NCBI GenBank assembly: GCA_031213475.1
Contig: JARUPZ010000019.1
Span: forward strand, 2,034,940 to 2,098,939
Direction: 5' to 3'
DNA length: 64,000 nt
Source of the DNA: Nereocystis luetkeana
Lineage: Eukaryota; Sar; Phaeophyceae; Laminariales; Laminariaceae
Shown here: piece after piece, positions 52,740 to 63,516 of the stretch
Layout: each line of letters begins with the position of its first letter
Numbering within the stretch: position 1 is the first letter of the stretch
The notes under the pieces: model-generated
What the model was told of the DNA's origin: nothing
Seen by the model: only the letters and a program-made list of their open reading frames with translations
The model's database searches: none
Translations under genes and position numbers: made by a program

Positions 52740-53100
52740 AACTATACGTGTACCCCACCCCACTTTACCCTACCTTACCATACTCGACCCTAACCCACCC
52801 CTACCCTACCCTACCCTACCTGACCCCACACCACCCTACCGCACCCCGCCCCGCCCCGCCCTGCCCCACCCCACCCTAAACTACCCTACCCTACCCTACC
52901 GTGCCCTGCCCTGCCCTACCGCACCCTACCCTGCTCTACCCTACCCTACCCTACCCTACCCTACCCTACCCTACCCTACCCTACCCTACCCTACCCTACC
53001 CTACCCTACCCTTCCCTACCCTACCCTACTCTACCCTACTCTACCGCACCCTGCCCTGCCCTGCCCTACCCTACCCTACCGCACCCTACCCCACTCCTGG
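52740..53100. repeat. (CCCTA)n pentameric satellite
   Basis: About 350 bases of CCCTA and variants (CCCTG, CCCCA, CGCAC), purest at 52930-53030. It resembles a telomere repeat lacking one A. It lies next to an inverted family E copy. Confidence 0.85.
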
Positions 53101-54019
53101 AACCAACACCGAATAAACGCGTTATTTCGCCCTATCTGACACCCAGCACTCATGCCCAACTGACAACGGTAAACCACGAAAGGTGCTGGTCTTGCTTTGC
53201 TGCGGGGCCATGCTGATGGTGATGCTATTGTGGTACTCGGCGGAAAGGCAGCTCTCGACGCCAAGGGGGGCAGGGGGGGGGGGGGGGGGGAGCTGTAGAA
53301 GGTGAGGGGCGAGGATGTTCGCCGCCCGTGACCGGAGAATCATGTTGTAGAGTTGCTGTTGCTGCTGTTGTTGTAGGCAGGCTTGGGGTGTCTGTTTGGC
53401 CATGAGTTGATCAAGCGGGGGCTTGTTTCGGTTTAGGTGTTGGTAGTGGGAGAGGAAGGGAAGGGGGGGGGGGGGGGGGGGAGTCGTCGCCCTTGATTGA
53501 AGGTAGTGCGTGAGGTGTTCGCCATGACTTGAGCACGCTGGGCGTTAGTTGGAGGGGGGTAGTGGGGGTGGGAAAAGAGAAGTGGCAGTAATGGTGGTGT
53601 TTGTGTTGGTATTGGTGTTGATGTTGGTAGTGCTGGTGTTGAAATATGTCTGGGCAGCGTGATCATCGTGATTGTCTACACCGCTGCACGTAATGCCACA
53701 GGGGCAACCACCAGTTGTCTTGCGTAAAGGGCTGGGGGGCAACCGCATCGAGTGACTGCAGACAGCGCACGGCAAAGTTGGTCATGCTGAGATGTTTTCC
53801 CTCACGAAGGTCTGGATGGGGGGGGGGGAGATGACACACGTCACGCGGTCGGACAAATCTCACAGAAAACTGGATTTCTCTGGGGTGGGGGGAGGGGGGG
53901 GGGCTTGTCCCCCCACGTGCATGTGTCCGTCCGTCTTTCGTTTCATTTTTAGTTTTCGGACACCTGGTGTAATATTTTGCTGCACAAACATTTTTTTGTG
54001 GATTGTTTTTTTTCGCCTC
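53101..54019. other. Stretch with weak minus-strand coding signals
   Basis: On the minus strand 53122-53403 reads MAKQTPQACLQQQQQQQLYN and then ILRSRAANILAPHLLQL. A segment at 53673-53789 reads TNFAVRCLQSLDAVAPQPFT and QDNWWLPLWHYVQRC. C runs (53276-53290, 53464-53480 on the complement) separate them. They could be exons of one unknown gene or a decayed element; splice junctions could not be fixed. Confidence 0.25.
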
Positions 54020-54535
54020 GGCGGTCTCCGTTGACACCTCTCTGGCCTCTGAAAGCTCCCAGTAGAACAATGCCTTCTTCTAGTAGTTGCCGGCAACTAT
54101 TTTTTCCTCTTTCGTTATGTTTTCGAAGACGAGCTTTCTTTTTCCAGTCGTTTGTTGTTTTGGGCCTTTTTTTCATACGCCGTCGAGTATCTACCGCAAA
54201 CAGAACACGGCACAGCGCAGACCCAACATTGCTCGAAACAGCAAAGCAAATACATACCGATCATATAGCGCGGTAATGCAAACAAACAAACAAACAGAGC
54301 TGGCGAGAGCCAGCGTTTCGTCGAGCAGCTCGCTGTGTTCTCAAAGCGCGCGAAGAAAATCGAAACCTGCCGGGCCTGCGAAGCGTTTTGTAGCGTGGAG
54401 AGCTCTTGACACTTGCAAGTCTCGCCAGTTTGCACATAAAGTGGTGGAGATATAAGTACGCTTTTTCGTGTTTTCCCTTGTATGCGAGCGTAGCGGGCTT
54501 CGGTGGCGGCCGCCCACGGGGCGAAGCGCCTCGTC
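54020..54535 (+). mobile_element. Family D-like repeat, short diverged copy 5
   Basis: It contains the family start-like CTCTCTGGCCTCTGAAAGCT, the late block CAAGTCTCGCCAGTTTGCAC and a variant of the terminal hairpin at 54484-54530 (GCGAGCGTAGCGGGC to GGGGCGAAGCGCC). Internal sequence is mostly missing. Confidence 0.5.
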
Positions 54536-54769
54536 GTATTACATAACCACTACGTAAATCTACAGATTTTATTACGGGACAAGGAAAAAAAACACACGCA
54601 CACACACAGAATTGCTGCCATCACACTGTAGTACGAGGGTGCCCTCATGTTGTGCTGACGGTAGGGAGCCTGGCCCTCGCCCGCGCCCGCTGCTGCCGCT
54701 CCCAAAGATGCCACGCGAGGGCACCAGCTCCCGTGGCGATCGGACCATGGCGGCGACAGCGCCGACCCC

Positions 54770-55612
54770 ATGGAGGAGGGGCTCGGAGGAGGTAGTGGAG
54801 GAGTAGGAAGGGCGGGAGGGGGGGGAGCAGGAGGAGGAGGGAAATGGGGAGGAGGAAGAGGAGGGGGAGAAGGAGGAGGAGAAGGAGGAGCAGGCGCAGG
54901 AGGAGGAGGAGGAGGAGGGGTTGGTGGTGCCGATGTCGGCGGCGGCGCCGACGCTGGCGATGAGGTGGACGGGGTGGGGCCGCCAGTGGTGGCGGGGATG
55001 CCGACTGAGGAGGAGGAGGAGGAGGAGGAGGAGGAGGAGGTAGAGAAGGCCAAGAAAAGGGACGAGGCGTTCCAGACCCTTTTGACTCGTCGTTCGGACG
55101 ACGACGACACTTCCAACGACGATGACGATGATGAGGAGGCGAGCGGGGGGGGTGGTAGTATCGGAGGCGACACGGGTGATGATGGGGAAGAGACGACGGA
55201 TGACCCGGACGACACGTTTGACGATGCGAATGGCGCGTTAACGCAAGCCGTCGCGATGTTGGGGGGGGGGCGGAGTCCCTCGGGGGCAAAGGGGGTGCGC
55301 GGGGTGGGGACGGGGGCGGAGGGGGTGGTGGGGGTGGGAGCGGGGGATGGGGTGGAGACGGGGGTTGGGATCGAGGTGGGGTTGGGAGTGGGGGGGCGAG
55401 AGGAGCGCCGGCGGAGGCTTAACGGCCTGGTGGACGCCTCGGTAGCGAGGGAGGAAGGGCGACGGTGCAACGTGGCGTTCGTGAAGACCCACAAGACCGC
55501 GTCTACTACGCTGACGGCGGCGCTGTACCGGTACGGTCTGCGGCACGGACGGAGGGTGGCAAGGTTTGACGTGGAAGGGACCGCGGTGACGCTTCAGCAC
55601 GCTGCGGAGCAG
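54770..55612 (+). CDS. Sulfotransferase gene, exon 1 (acidic N-terminus and PAPS loop)
   Basis: This exon has 281 codons and ends CTGCGGAGCAG before GTGCGG. About 230 residues of Gly, Glu and Asp low complexity precede the catalytic start at NVAFVKTHKTASTTLTAALY. An in-frame TAG lies at 54662, so the coding start is between there and 54770 unless an upstream exon splices in. The 314-codon ORF on the other strand is a shadow of this GC-rich exon. Confidence 0.8.
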
Positions 55613-58600
55613 GTGCGGTGGTGTCGTTTGATTCGATTGGTTGCTTGTTTGATTGGTCAAGTGGTTGGTGGGTGGGTTAGTTGGTTGGTTGGTTGATCTG
55701 GTTGGTTGATCTGGTTGGTTGATCTGCTGGTTGGTTGGTTGGTATGTTGGTTGGTTGATCTGGTCGGTTGGTCTGCTGGTTGGTTGGTTGGTGGGTTGGT
55801 TGATAGGTTGGTTGGTTTGGGTCGTGTGGTTGATTGATTGAATATTTTGGTTGTTGGTTGTTTGGTTGCTTGCCTGCTTGTTTGTTCGGATCCTTTGTTT
55901 GTTTTGCTTGCCTACTTGCGTGTTTGTTCGTTCATATGTTATACGTCAAGTTTTTGTTTCGTGTTTAATCCGCTTCTCTCGGGACGAAGGGTCCCAATCT
56001 CGAGCTCGGCCTGATGTGGCTTCACCTACCCGGCGTTGTTTTTTCGTCATTTATTTTCCGTCAATTAGTTTACGACCTGTGGTTTTGCGCCGACGATGCC
56101 CATCGCTTACCCCACTGCCCTCCCCTCTCCACCCCTCTCCTCCCCTCCCCCCCTCCCCCCTCCACCGCACCCCACCTGCCTATGGCGCTCGCCCCACAGA
56201 CGAAAGAACGTGGGAAGCGCGTGGACGTGTTCCACTACCACCATGTGTGGGATGGGTACTTTGAGTCGACGTGGGGCGAGGCGAGGCGGCTGTTTGGCGA
56301 GATAATGGCGGAGCCCGCGAGCGAGATCAACTACGTGACGGTGCTGAGGGATCCCGTGGAGCACTGGCTGTCGTACTTTTACTTTTACTTTCAACCGGAG
56401 ATGAAGGTTGGGTTTGTTTTTCTTCGGGGCAAAACGTTTCAATGATGTATACGTGTGCGTAAAATTGTAATGTTAGTAAAGTCGATTTTTCTAATGTTTT
56501 TGTTGCTTTCTACAAAACTGCTGCTGCTGTGTGCAGCGCCAAAATATAATGTTTTTCGAGCGTTTGTTTGTTGTTTCATTTTAGGCCAGTGAGGTGTGTA
56601 GATGCGACGACATTATTGAGGCCACCACCAGAAAACGCGCTCGGAATGTACGCCTTGCCGGCTCCTTTGTTATATTTTGTTTTTAGTCTTTTAAGTATTT
56701 TTTTACCTTTTCTCTCATCTCGCCATTTTGTCTTGCATCTATATCTGTTTTGTCTATTTTGCTCTTTTTCGCTCTTGCGGTCTTGCTCTTTGGCTCTTTT
56801 GATCTTCCTGATTCGTTGCGGGGCGGCGCGTTGCGGTGCGCTGCAGAGCGGTGAGGCGAGGAGGTGGGGGTTGTCTCTTCGTCCCTGTCTCTTGTTCCCT
56901 CCTCTGTCTTGTCTTACAAACTGTTCGTAGTGCTACTGTTCCCCCTCCTTTTCTCCTCCGCTCCTTTCCTCTTCTGTTCCAGTACCTTGTAATGCATTTT
57001 TGTTTTCTTTGGCTCTTTTATTACCTTATTCTTTCGTCGCGATACGGTGCGGCGAGAAGCTGGAGGTTTTGTCTCTCGTGTCCTGTCCTCGCGTGCGTTT
57101 TTTTTTTTCGCTTGTCTTTACTCCTTTTTAGCATATATACCGGTATCCTTTTATCAATGGGCATCAAGCTTTTACTTGCTATTTTCGCTTTTTTGTCTCG
57201 TTCTTTCTCGTCGCGGTTTCGGTGCACGGTGCGGCGAGAAGATGGAGGTGGACGAGTACTTCCGCACGCCGAGGTCGGAAAGCCGTCCGCTGCACAACCC
57301 CCTCGCGGCGGAGTTCGGCGTCTACGACCAGCACCATCTCGACGAGTTCATCCTCGACTACCTCCCGACCTTTTCGCTGGTGCGGTTTGTTTTGAGCCCT
57401 TACGCTCGTCTCGTACGTGTAACAGGACGCCGATACAAAACAAAAACAGCAAGTTATTTTCCTGTAAATATTTATTATTCAATGGCATGCCTTTTTTGTC
57501 ATGGTGTGTTTTGTCTTTTGTTTTTGCTCGTTTTTATTTCTATTCATTTGGTGTCCTGTACGTTTAAGTATACACGAAGTACCCTGGTATATGGCTTGTC
57601 CCAACACTGCGGTTCTCCGATGATTATCTTGCTTGTTGGGGTCTGTTGGCGTTTGTTGGGACCTGTTGGGACCTGTTGGGACCTGTTGAGGCCTGTTGGG
57701 ACCTGTTGGGACCTGTTGAGGCCTGTTGGGACCTGCTGGGACCTGTTGGGACCTGTTGGGACCTGTTGGGGCCTGTCAGGTCCTGTTGGTGAGCCGAGTT
57801 CACAACTGCTGTGTAGAACGAGATATTTTTACAGGAATATTCCTCCCCGCTGTATTATATATGCTTGTACGTACACGTACTAGCCGTATGGCCTAAAACT
57901 AAGGTGGGGGTGGGGGGGGGGGGGTGACGTAGCTCCGCGGTCTATCGTGCCCAGCACCATGATTTTGATGCTGGGTGCTGTTCCCTCTTTGAGACTTTTT
58001 TTTTCCATGCTTTCGACGACTTCTGACCTTTTACGGTTCGCGCTTCCCGCTCACGGCCTCCGGCGGCTACATTTTTGCACCTTGTGGATTGGGAGCAGGG
58101 TGCCGAATGGGATTACAAATGGGTCGGATTAGGTCCGGGTGGGATCAGGAGAGCCTAGCAGGGGCCTGTTGTGTTTTGCCGCTTTTTATGGAGATAATTT
58201 CCCAGAAAATTATTCATATACAACATGGAGAATTCAAATGCTGCTGGGGCCTGTTGAGGCTTGCTGAGGCCTCTTGGTACATGCTGGGGCCTGTTGAGGC
58301 CTGTTGGGGTATGGTATGCTGAGGCCTGTTGGTGTCTGCTGGGGTATTTTGGGGGCTGTTGGGGCCTATGGGGGGCATTCGTTTTGTTGTACGGGTATCA
58401 ACGGTTAAAATTGTGCGTTTTGTTTGCTCTCCCTCGTCCCCGTCTGGTCCGCTCTGGTCTGACCTGGTTCTGTCCCATCCTGTGGGATCTGGCCTCTCGT
58501 CTCTCCTCCCCCCTCCGCCCCCATCCTTTTCCCAAACACCCCTTCCAGCCTATGCTCACCGAGGAGATGGACGAGGGCTTGGTGTTGCTGGGTAGAATCC

Positions 58601-61210
58601 TGGGGTGGGACCCGATCGACCTGACGTACGCCTCTTTGTTGGAAACCGGGGACGGTATTATTCGGTGGGACGACAAGCCGGTGAAGAGGGCGCCGAAGCC
58701 GAAGGATCTCGACAACCACGTGAGCGCCGCCGCCAGTGAGAGACAAATGCAAGAGATGACGAATGGGAATATATAGACAGGGATATGTAAGGAGGGAAAA
58801 AGAAAAAACAAGAACGATGGAGGAAAATACCGAAAAGAGATGAACGGTAGCGACCATGACGACCGATACGTTTTTTTTTACGTTCAGTTTGGTTCGATTC
58901 GGTTTTTGATTTGGTTGGGTTTGTAGTTGTTTTTTTCTTCTCTGACTAGGTTTTTGGGTGTTTTTTGTTTCATTCGGCTGGGTGTGGTTTTGCGACGTCT
59001 GTCTTTCTTTCGTTTCGTGTTTTGGTGTTCAAAGCTCCGTTTGCGGCCGCCGGCTTTTTGCCGGGCGAACATATCGCGACCGGGAGGTGCGAATTTTCGC
59101 GACAATTGCGAGGGGCCAGCAGCAAAAAAAATGTGGTTCCGGCGAAGGTGGCGGTGGCGACGGCGGGGAGGGGGGGGCGTACTCGATAGGAGAGATGCAC
59201 TCGATCTCATGCATGGCCGTAGTCGTATGACCATAGACTCTCGCATCCCTACACTCCCTACAATGCCGGGATGGAGCTTGTCGGGTTTTCACCGACCAGG
59301 CAGGCATTGCTTGCACCAAGCGCGAAGCGCCGTGAGGTGGAGGGCGAGTCGCATGAAGGGTGTGCTGCATCCTACTAAGAACCGCTTGTGAGGCGGTCTT
59401 GCACATGGATGACAACTTCAACGAGTTGATTTAATTTCCGGTATAGCCACTTCCAGAGGCAGCAATGGGAGCACTATGTAACTGCCTCTTGGGTGCCTTA
59501 CCTGGAACACTACGTGGTACGATCAATTCCCTTGTACGGAGTATAGGTTCTTCACCTCGCACGAATGATTTAACCCGACGACCAGCTGTGGGCGACCGCC
59601 AAAAAAAATAAAAAAAACGGTACCCTGGTTGTCTAGCTCTCACGTAGTGAGCGGCATGTTTTACAGTGTCGTTGCCAGCCGACGCCAACCCAACCTATGT
59701 ATAATAGGGGCGGGGGGGGGGGGGTTCAGTTTGTTTCGCCGTCGGGCCGTGGAATGTGGAACCGAAATCGAACCGTGACGGTGCGGCTCAAGCAACATTT
59801 CCTCAACCTTGCAGCTGTATTCTGTCAGCGATCGCTCACGTTAATCCGCACTCATGCGGAGCAACGGCTGTTCGCTCGCGGGTCATCACAGGAAAGGTTT
59901 TCTTTGGACGATACTTACCCCCCCCCCCCTCCCTCCCCGTCTCTCGGCCTCCCCCCCATCACCCCGCCTCTTCCCTCCTCCTCTCCCCGAAATCGGTTCT
60001 CCATTTTGCCTCATTTTTTTACTAAATATGGCGGTGTTGGCTCGCCTGCCGGTGGGGTCCCTCCCCTCTTGCGTTCAGACGCTATCGGAACTGGCACGGG
60101 TGACAGTGCTGGATGCCCAACTGTATCAAGCTGCCAAGGAGCGCTACAACGAGGTAAAGAAATGGTAGGGAATATAGGTTCTCGTATAGAAAGACCGGCG
60201 TTTGACTTTTTGGGCTCTCCAAGGCCTCTTTTCGGGCTCTCTTATTGTACCGTTTTTAGTGTATATGCGGTATCCTATAGATTTGTAATATCTTTTTGAG
60301 ACCCCCCGAGATAAAGCGTCCAAAAAAACAATGACAATTTTGATGTTGTCAGCCGTCTACGAGCCGCGTGAGCGCCTGTTAATATTAACAGTAGCACGCA
60401 CGTACGGGTGTGTAGGATCACGCTGCGCCCGTGTCGTACGGCTCTTTTCGTTGCAACTCGGACACCGTGTCACAGAATATCATCCTCCGATCACGCGGTG
60501 GTCGTTGCTGTAACCGTCAGTCTTTATCGCCAGATTTCCCCCCTCTCCCGAGAGGAGTTAATAAGCCGATGCTGCGTAGCGTAGCAGACCCTTTTTTTTT
60601 TTTTTTCAACTTTTTGTGCACGCCAAGGCCTCTTTGGGCCTTTTGTTTAGCTGGTTATGGCGTATAGGAGGCGGTCGGTGGAGGGGTCAGAGCTTGGGTC
60701 TCATTTTTCCTCTACATAGGGGAAAAAGTAGGGAGCAGCACAGGAATATCCACGCTGATCATCTCGAGAACTGGGGGAGAAGGGGGTGCCAACGCCGAGC
60801 GGTGTGCCCACGGAAATATCTCGACGAGATCTTCCCGCCGCCGCGATTTGTAATGTCGTATTGCCGGCACGTGGTGTACCAGGTATATTTTTTTGTGACC
60901 CTGAGTAACATAGCAATATGCATGTATCCTATTAATAGATCTATCTGTTTGCGGGTAGATCATCAAGTAAACATGAACATAAACGCTCGCTGTGCCACGG
61001 CCACAGGTCAGAGAGTTGCACTCGGACGGCCTGGAGGAGGCGGTGCGGGAGTTCCGCGCTCTGCAATCGGACGTGCTCTCTTTCCTGGACGAGGAGCCCA
61101 TGGACTCCCCGGCCCGAGACTGGTACATGCCGGAGTCAGACTACTACTTCTACAGCACCGATAAGACGACTTGGTGGCAGGAAGATTACTCGCCGGTCTT
61201 GCCGTTTTGA
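54770..61210 (+). CDS. PAPS-dependent carbohydrate sulfotransferase (galactose-3-O-sulfotransferase-like), 6 exons
   Basis: Joining 54770-55612, 56200-56406, 57242-57379, 58549-58719, 60079-60153 and 61007-61210 gives 545 codons with every intron in phase 0. The 5'-phosphosulfate loop is KTHKTASTTL (residues 239-248) and the 3'-phosphate motif is VTVLRDPVEHWLS (327-339). LTEEMDEGLVLLGRILGW (399-416) matches the conserved 'D-E-SLVLL' region of the Gal3ST family. These enzymes transfer sulfate from PAPS to sugar hydroxyls in the Golgi; in an alga the acceptor could be a fucan, galactan or glycolipid. The first 230 residues are unusual: poly-Gly, an 11-Glu run (80-90) and Asp blocks. No signal anchor is visible, so an upstream exon may be missing or the start may be wrong. 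Confidence 0.85.
55620..55870. repeat. (GGTT)n / TTGGTTGATCTG repeat in sulfotransferase intron 1
   Basis: GGTTGGTTGGTTGATCTG units fill about 250 bases of the 587-base intron, beginning just after the donor. Confidence 0.85.
56200..56406 (+). CDS. Sulfotransferase gene, exon 2 (3'-phosphate-binding motif)
   Basis: The acceptor GCTCGCCCCACAG opens 69 codons in phase 0. They include VDVFHYHHVWDG and VTVLRDPVEHWLSYFYFYFQ, the PAPS 3'-phosphate binding segment with Arg, Asp-Pro and Ser. The donor is GAGATGAAG before GTTGGG. Confidence 0.88.
57242..57379 (+). CDS. Sulfotransferase gene, exon 3
   Basis: These 46 codons begin MEVDEYFRTPRSESRPLHNP and end LDYLPTFSL before GTGCGG. The acceptor is GCGGCGAGAAG after a T-rich tract. 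A neighbouring AG three bases upstream would add one Lys. The region corresponds to the family's segment between the 3'-phosphate site and the conserved Asp-Glu block. Confidence 0.82.
57639..57795. repeat. 10-bp minisatellite (CTGTTGGGAC) in sulfotransferase intron 3
   Basis: About 15 units of CTGTTGGGAC, some CTGTTGAGGC. A related degenerate block (GGGCCTGTTGAGGC) recurs at 58225-58380 in the same intron. Confidence 0.85.
58225..58380. repeat. Second CTGTTGRGGCC block in sulfotransferase intron 3
   Basis: Degenerate 10 to 15-base units of CTGCTGGGGCC and CTGTTGAGGCC related to the array at 57639-57795. Confidence 0.7.
58549..58719 (+). CDS. Sulfotransferase gene, exon 4 (conserved Asp-Glu block)
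   Basis: A strong acceptor (CACCCCTTCCAG) opens 57 codons beginning PMLTEEMDEGLVLLGRILGW, the most recognisable Gal3ST-type block, followed by DPIDLTYASL. The exon ends GACAACCAC before GTGAGC in phase 0. Confidence 0.87.
59165..59702 (+). repeat. Family E repeat, copy 4, in sulfotransferase intron 4
   Basis: It is near-collinear with copy 2 (GTACTCGATAGGAGAGATGC to GACGCCAACCCAACCTATGT). It lies wholly inside the intron between exons 4 and 5 on the coding strand. Confidence 0.75.
60079..60153 (+). CDS. Sulfotransferase gene, exon 5
   Basis: This 25-codon exon encodes TLSELARVTVLDAQLYQAAK and then ERYNE. It matches the family's helix with the 'L...N..D..LY..A...F' pattern. The acceptor is TTGCGTTCAG and the donor GAG before GTAAAG, phase 0 at both ends. 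Confidence 0.83.
60206..60290 (+). repeat. Family H copy 3, sulfotransferase intron 5
   Basis: GGCTCTCCAAGGCCTCTTTT followed by GTACCGTTTTTAGTG. It begins about 50 bases after exon 5. Confidence 0.45.
60608..60700 (+). repeat. Family H copy 4, sulfotransferase intron 5
   Basis: GCACGCCAAGGCCTCTTTGG, a TTTAG block, then GGAGGGGTCAGAGC. It follows a 17-base T run. Confidence 0.5.
61007..61210 (+). CDS. Sulfotransferase gene, exon 6 and stop
   Basis: The acceptor GGCCACAG opens 67 codons and TGA at 61208-61210. They include a helical segment (VRELHSDGLEEAVREFRALQ) and a Tyr, Trp and Asp-rich C-terminus ending YSPVLPF. The frame follows exon 5 in phase 0. Confidence 0.82.
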   Translation, partial: VRELHSDGLEEAVREFRALQSDVLSFLDEEPMDSPARDWYMPESDYYFYSTDKTTWWQEDYSPVLPF

Positions 61211-61284
61211 TTTTGTCAAGTCATGGAGTCATCTCATCCCCGAGCGCAAATGCCGCTGTTGTAGGAAACCCGTCTTACGGGGCG

Positions 61285-61350
61285 CGTCAAGACCCCCTTT
61301 GGCCTCGAAATACATGTTTTAGTCTAGCGTAGGGGAGGGGTCAATCAAGG
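61285..61350 (+). repeat. Family H copy 5, just after the sulfotransferase stop
   Basis: GCGTCAAGACCCCCTTTGGC, TTTTAGTCTAG, GGAGGGGTCAATC. It begins 75 bases after the stop codon, so it probably lies in the 3' UTR. Confidence 0.5.
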
Positions 61351-62394
61351 GGTGTGTGTCCCGAGGTTGCTTACGTACTGGTAGCATTTTGTTTCTCTTT
61401 GTCTAGCTTCTTCTCCTTGTGTGCTGCTGGTTTTTTGTTTTTCTTCTTTTGTTTTCTCTTGTTTTTTTTCTGTTTTAGTGAAAATTGTTCGTTTTTCATG
61501 TTTTAGTATAGATACATACATGTACACACCAGATACATAGATCGTTGTGTTATGTGTAGCCATCGTTATTTGTGTGCTCTCTCCTTTTGGCGCTGTCTTG
61601 TTCGATGTTTTATCAGACGGCAACCGCGGTTGGGTACCCGCACACGCACGCACACAAACACAAATACGCACGCGCGCCCAGCAGCGGTGATGGTGACGGT
61701 GTTGGCAGATTTGATTGTGGTGGTTGCTGGTGGGGGGGGGGGTTGGGGGTGGATGTGGGGTTGTGATGGCGGTAGTGGAGGTATTAATAGTGGCTGTGTC
61801 GACGGCAATACATGGCGGTGATGCTCCTGCAGCCCTCCGGCAACGAGGTCTTACTCCACGGAGGAGCGCAGCTTTGACGTGCAACGCCGCCGGCACCACC
61901 GCAGCGACATCACGCGCGCGTTTTCCGAGTAACCGGTTGACGAGAAAAGAAAACGGAGGAGAGGGGGGGGGGGGGGGGGGCGGGGGCAATTTGCGGTTGC
62001 GCGATGGGCGGTGGGAGAGCAATCTTGAACCACCAGGTTTTGGTTTTTGGTTTTCGGATGGTATGATGTAACTGGGTGAAGTGTTCATTGTAGTGCCACA
62101 ATCGTACCAGGTACAGCAGTGTCGGTCGGTTCTAGTCGTGTTGTCGTAATTGTTTTGTGTTGTTGCTGTGTTGTGTTGTTTTTGTGGAGGAAACGAGGAG
62201 CCGACGCAACGAACAGCGTCTCGGATGTCGACCCTAACTGCTGTGGAGGGAGTGTGAGGGGGAAGGAGTGGGTGGGCAGGGGTAACGATGGCAATGAACG
62301 CAAAGAGTATTCGCTAGCCCCACGCGAGACACGTTTCTCTTTACTCGCGTTGCTCTACTTTGGGTTGGTTGCTGTGCTCGGCTTGGTCGCTTTG

Positions 62395-62560
62395 CTTGTA
62401 CGCCGGCTTGCTTGCCTTGATTGCCTTGCTTGCTTGTTTGATCGACTTGCTTGTCTTGTTTGCTCGCAAGCTTCCTTCTTTCCTTCCTTGCTTGCTCGCT
62501 TGCTTGGTTCCTTGCTTGCTTCCTTGCTTGCTTGCTTCCTTGCCTCCTTGCTTTACCTAA
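62395..62560. repeat. (CTTG)n/(CTTC)n repeat
   Basis: CTTGCTTGCTTCCTTGC units extend over about 165 bases. The Leu/Ala/Ser-rich ORFs here are translations of the repeat. Confidence 0.75.
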
Positions 62561-63516
62561 TTTCCCTGTTGTGGCTTAATTAATTCCTTTTTTTCATGTG
62601 TAAACGCTCGGGGGCTCTGCTGTTGAAGTGGAGGCAAGACCTCGGTCTCATGAAACCGCGACTACGCACCCCGTGCCCGAAGTTTGCGACACTCCTCGGC
62701 TAGCAGCCCTCATTACACGGTAGATGGGTCAGACACCTACCTTTCGCCCCCTTGTGCGGCGCCAGGCATGCCACCATATTTCCTACCAGGTACTCGTTAG
62801 TCTGTCAGTAATATTACAGCAGTATTGCAGTTTCGAATCAGCATCTTTCTTCTCTTTCGTCGTCAGTGTTGGACTTTTTTCTTATATTTCCCATCTTCTC
62901 CGTCCTTGACCGCCATTACAGTCCGCCACAACAGTCAAGGATCTCCTATTTTGGCCAAGGCTCGCGGCTTATTCTATTCTCAGTTTGTGAAACTGAGTCT
63001 CTATCTTGGTAATTGTAAATCTGTCTGTCTGTCCGCTCCAATGATCGATATATAGGGTCGTTACAGATGATATTTGCATTCGACTCTTACGGACCTTGCA
63101 TACTGAAACACACTATACCACTCGGAAATATTTTGCCATAAAAAACATCCACCACACCGTACCATCATACCATACCACGAACGTACCATATCACATACCG
63201 TGATTTTTCCTTGTAGTGTATCCACCAAACAAACCGTACCAATATACGATATCACATACCGTGCCATACCACACACCGTACCGCACCACGTGTCATCCCT
63301 TACCCATACTGTACCTACACCACCCGAGAGGCTCAACCATGCAAGGACACGAGAAGAGCATGCCCAATATCAAGGATAATGCTGTTGAACCGAGGGGCTC
63401 AACCATGCGAGCACAACTCTGCAGCAGCATATGCAGCAGGAGCGCGTATATATAGCACCGCCTTATAATCCTAATCTCCTACCCAACCAAGTGCAACTCG
63501 CTTCTCGGTGTATAGT

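Larger units (their letters stand above)
61211..63440. other. Sulfotransferase 3' flank and low-complexity DNA
   Basis: It contains a family H copy, a G-rich tract (61964-61985), the CTTG repeat, and repeated CATACCGTACCA-type words (63120-63320). GAGGCTCAACCATGC occurs at about 63330 and GGGGCTCAACCATGC at 63395. The long minus-strand ORF 61345-62088 is Pro/Lys low complexity without a domain. Confidence 0.4.

Noticed and set aside
54550-55494. 314-codon minus-strand ORF rich in Pro, Ser and Thr
   Set aside because: It is the exact antisense of sulfotransferase exon 1. Its length comes from GC-rich Gly/Asp/Glu codons; no domain or splice support.
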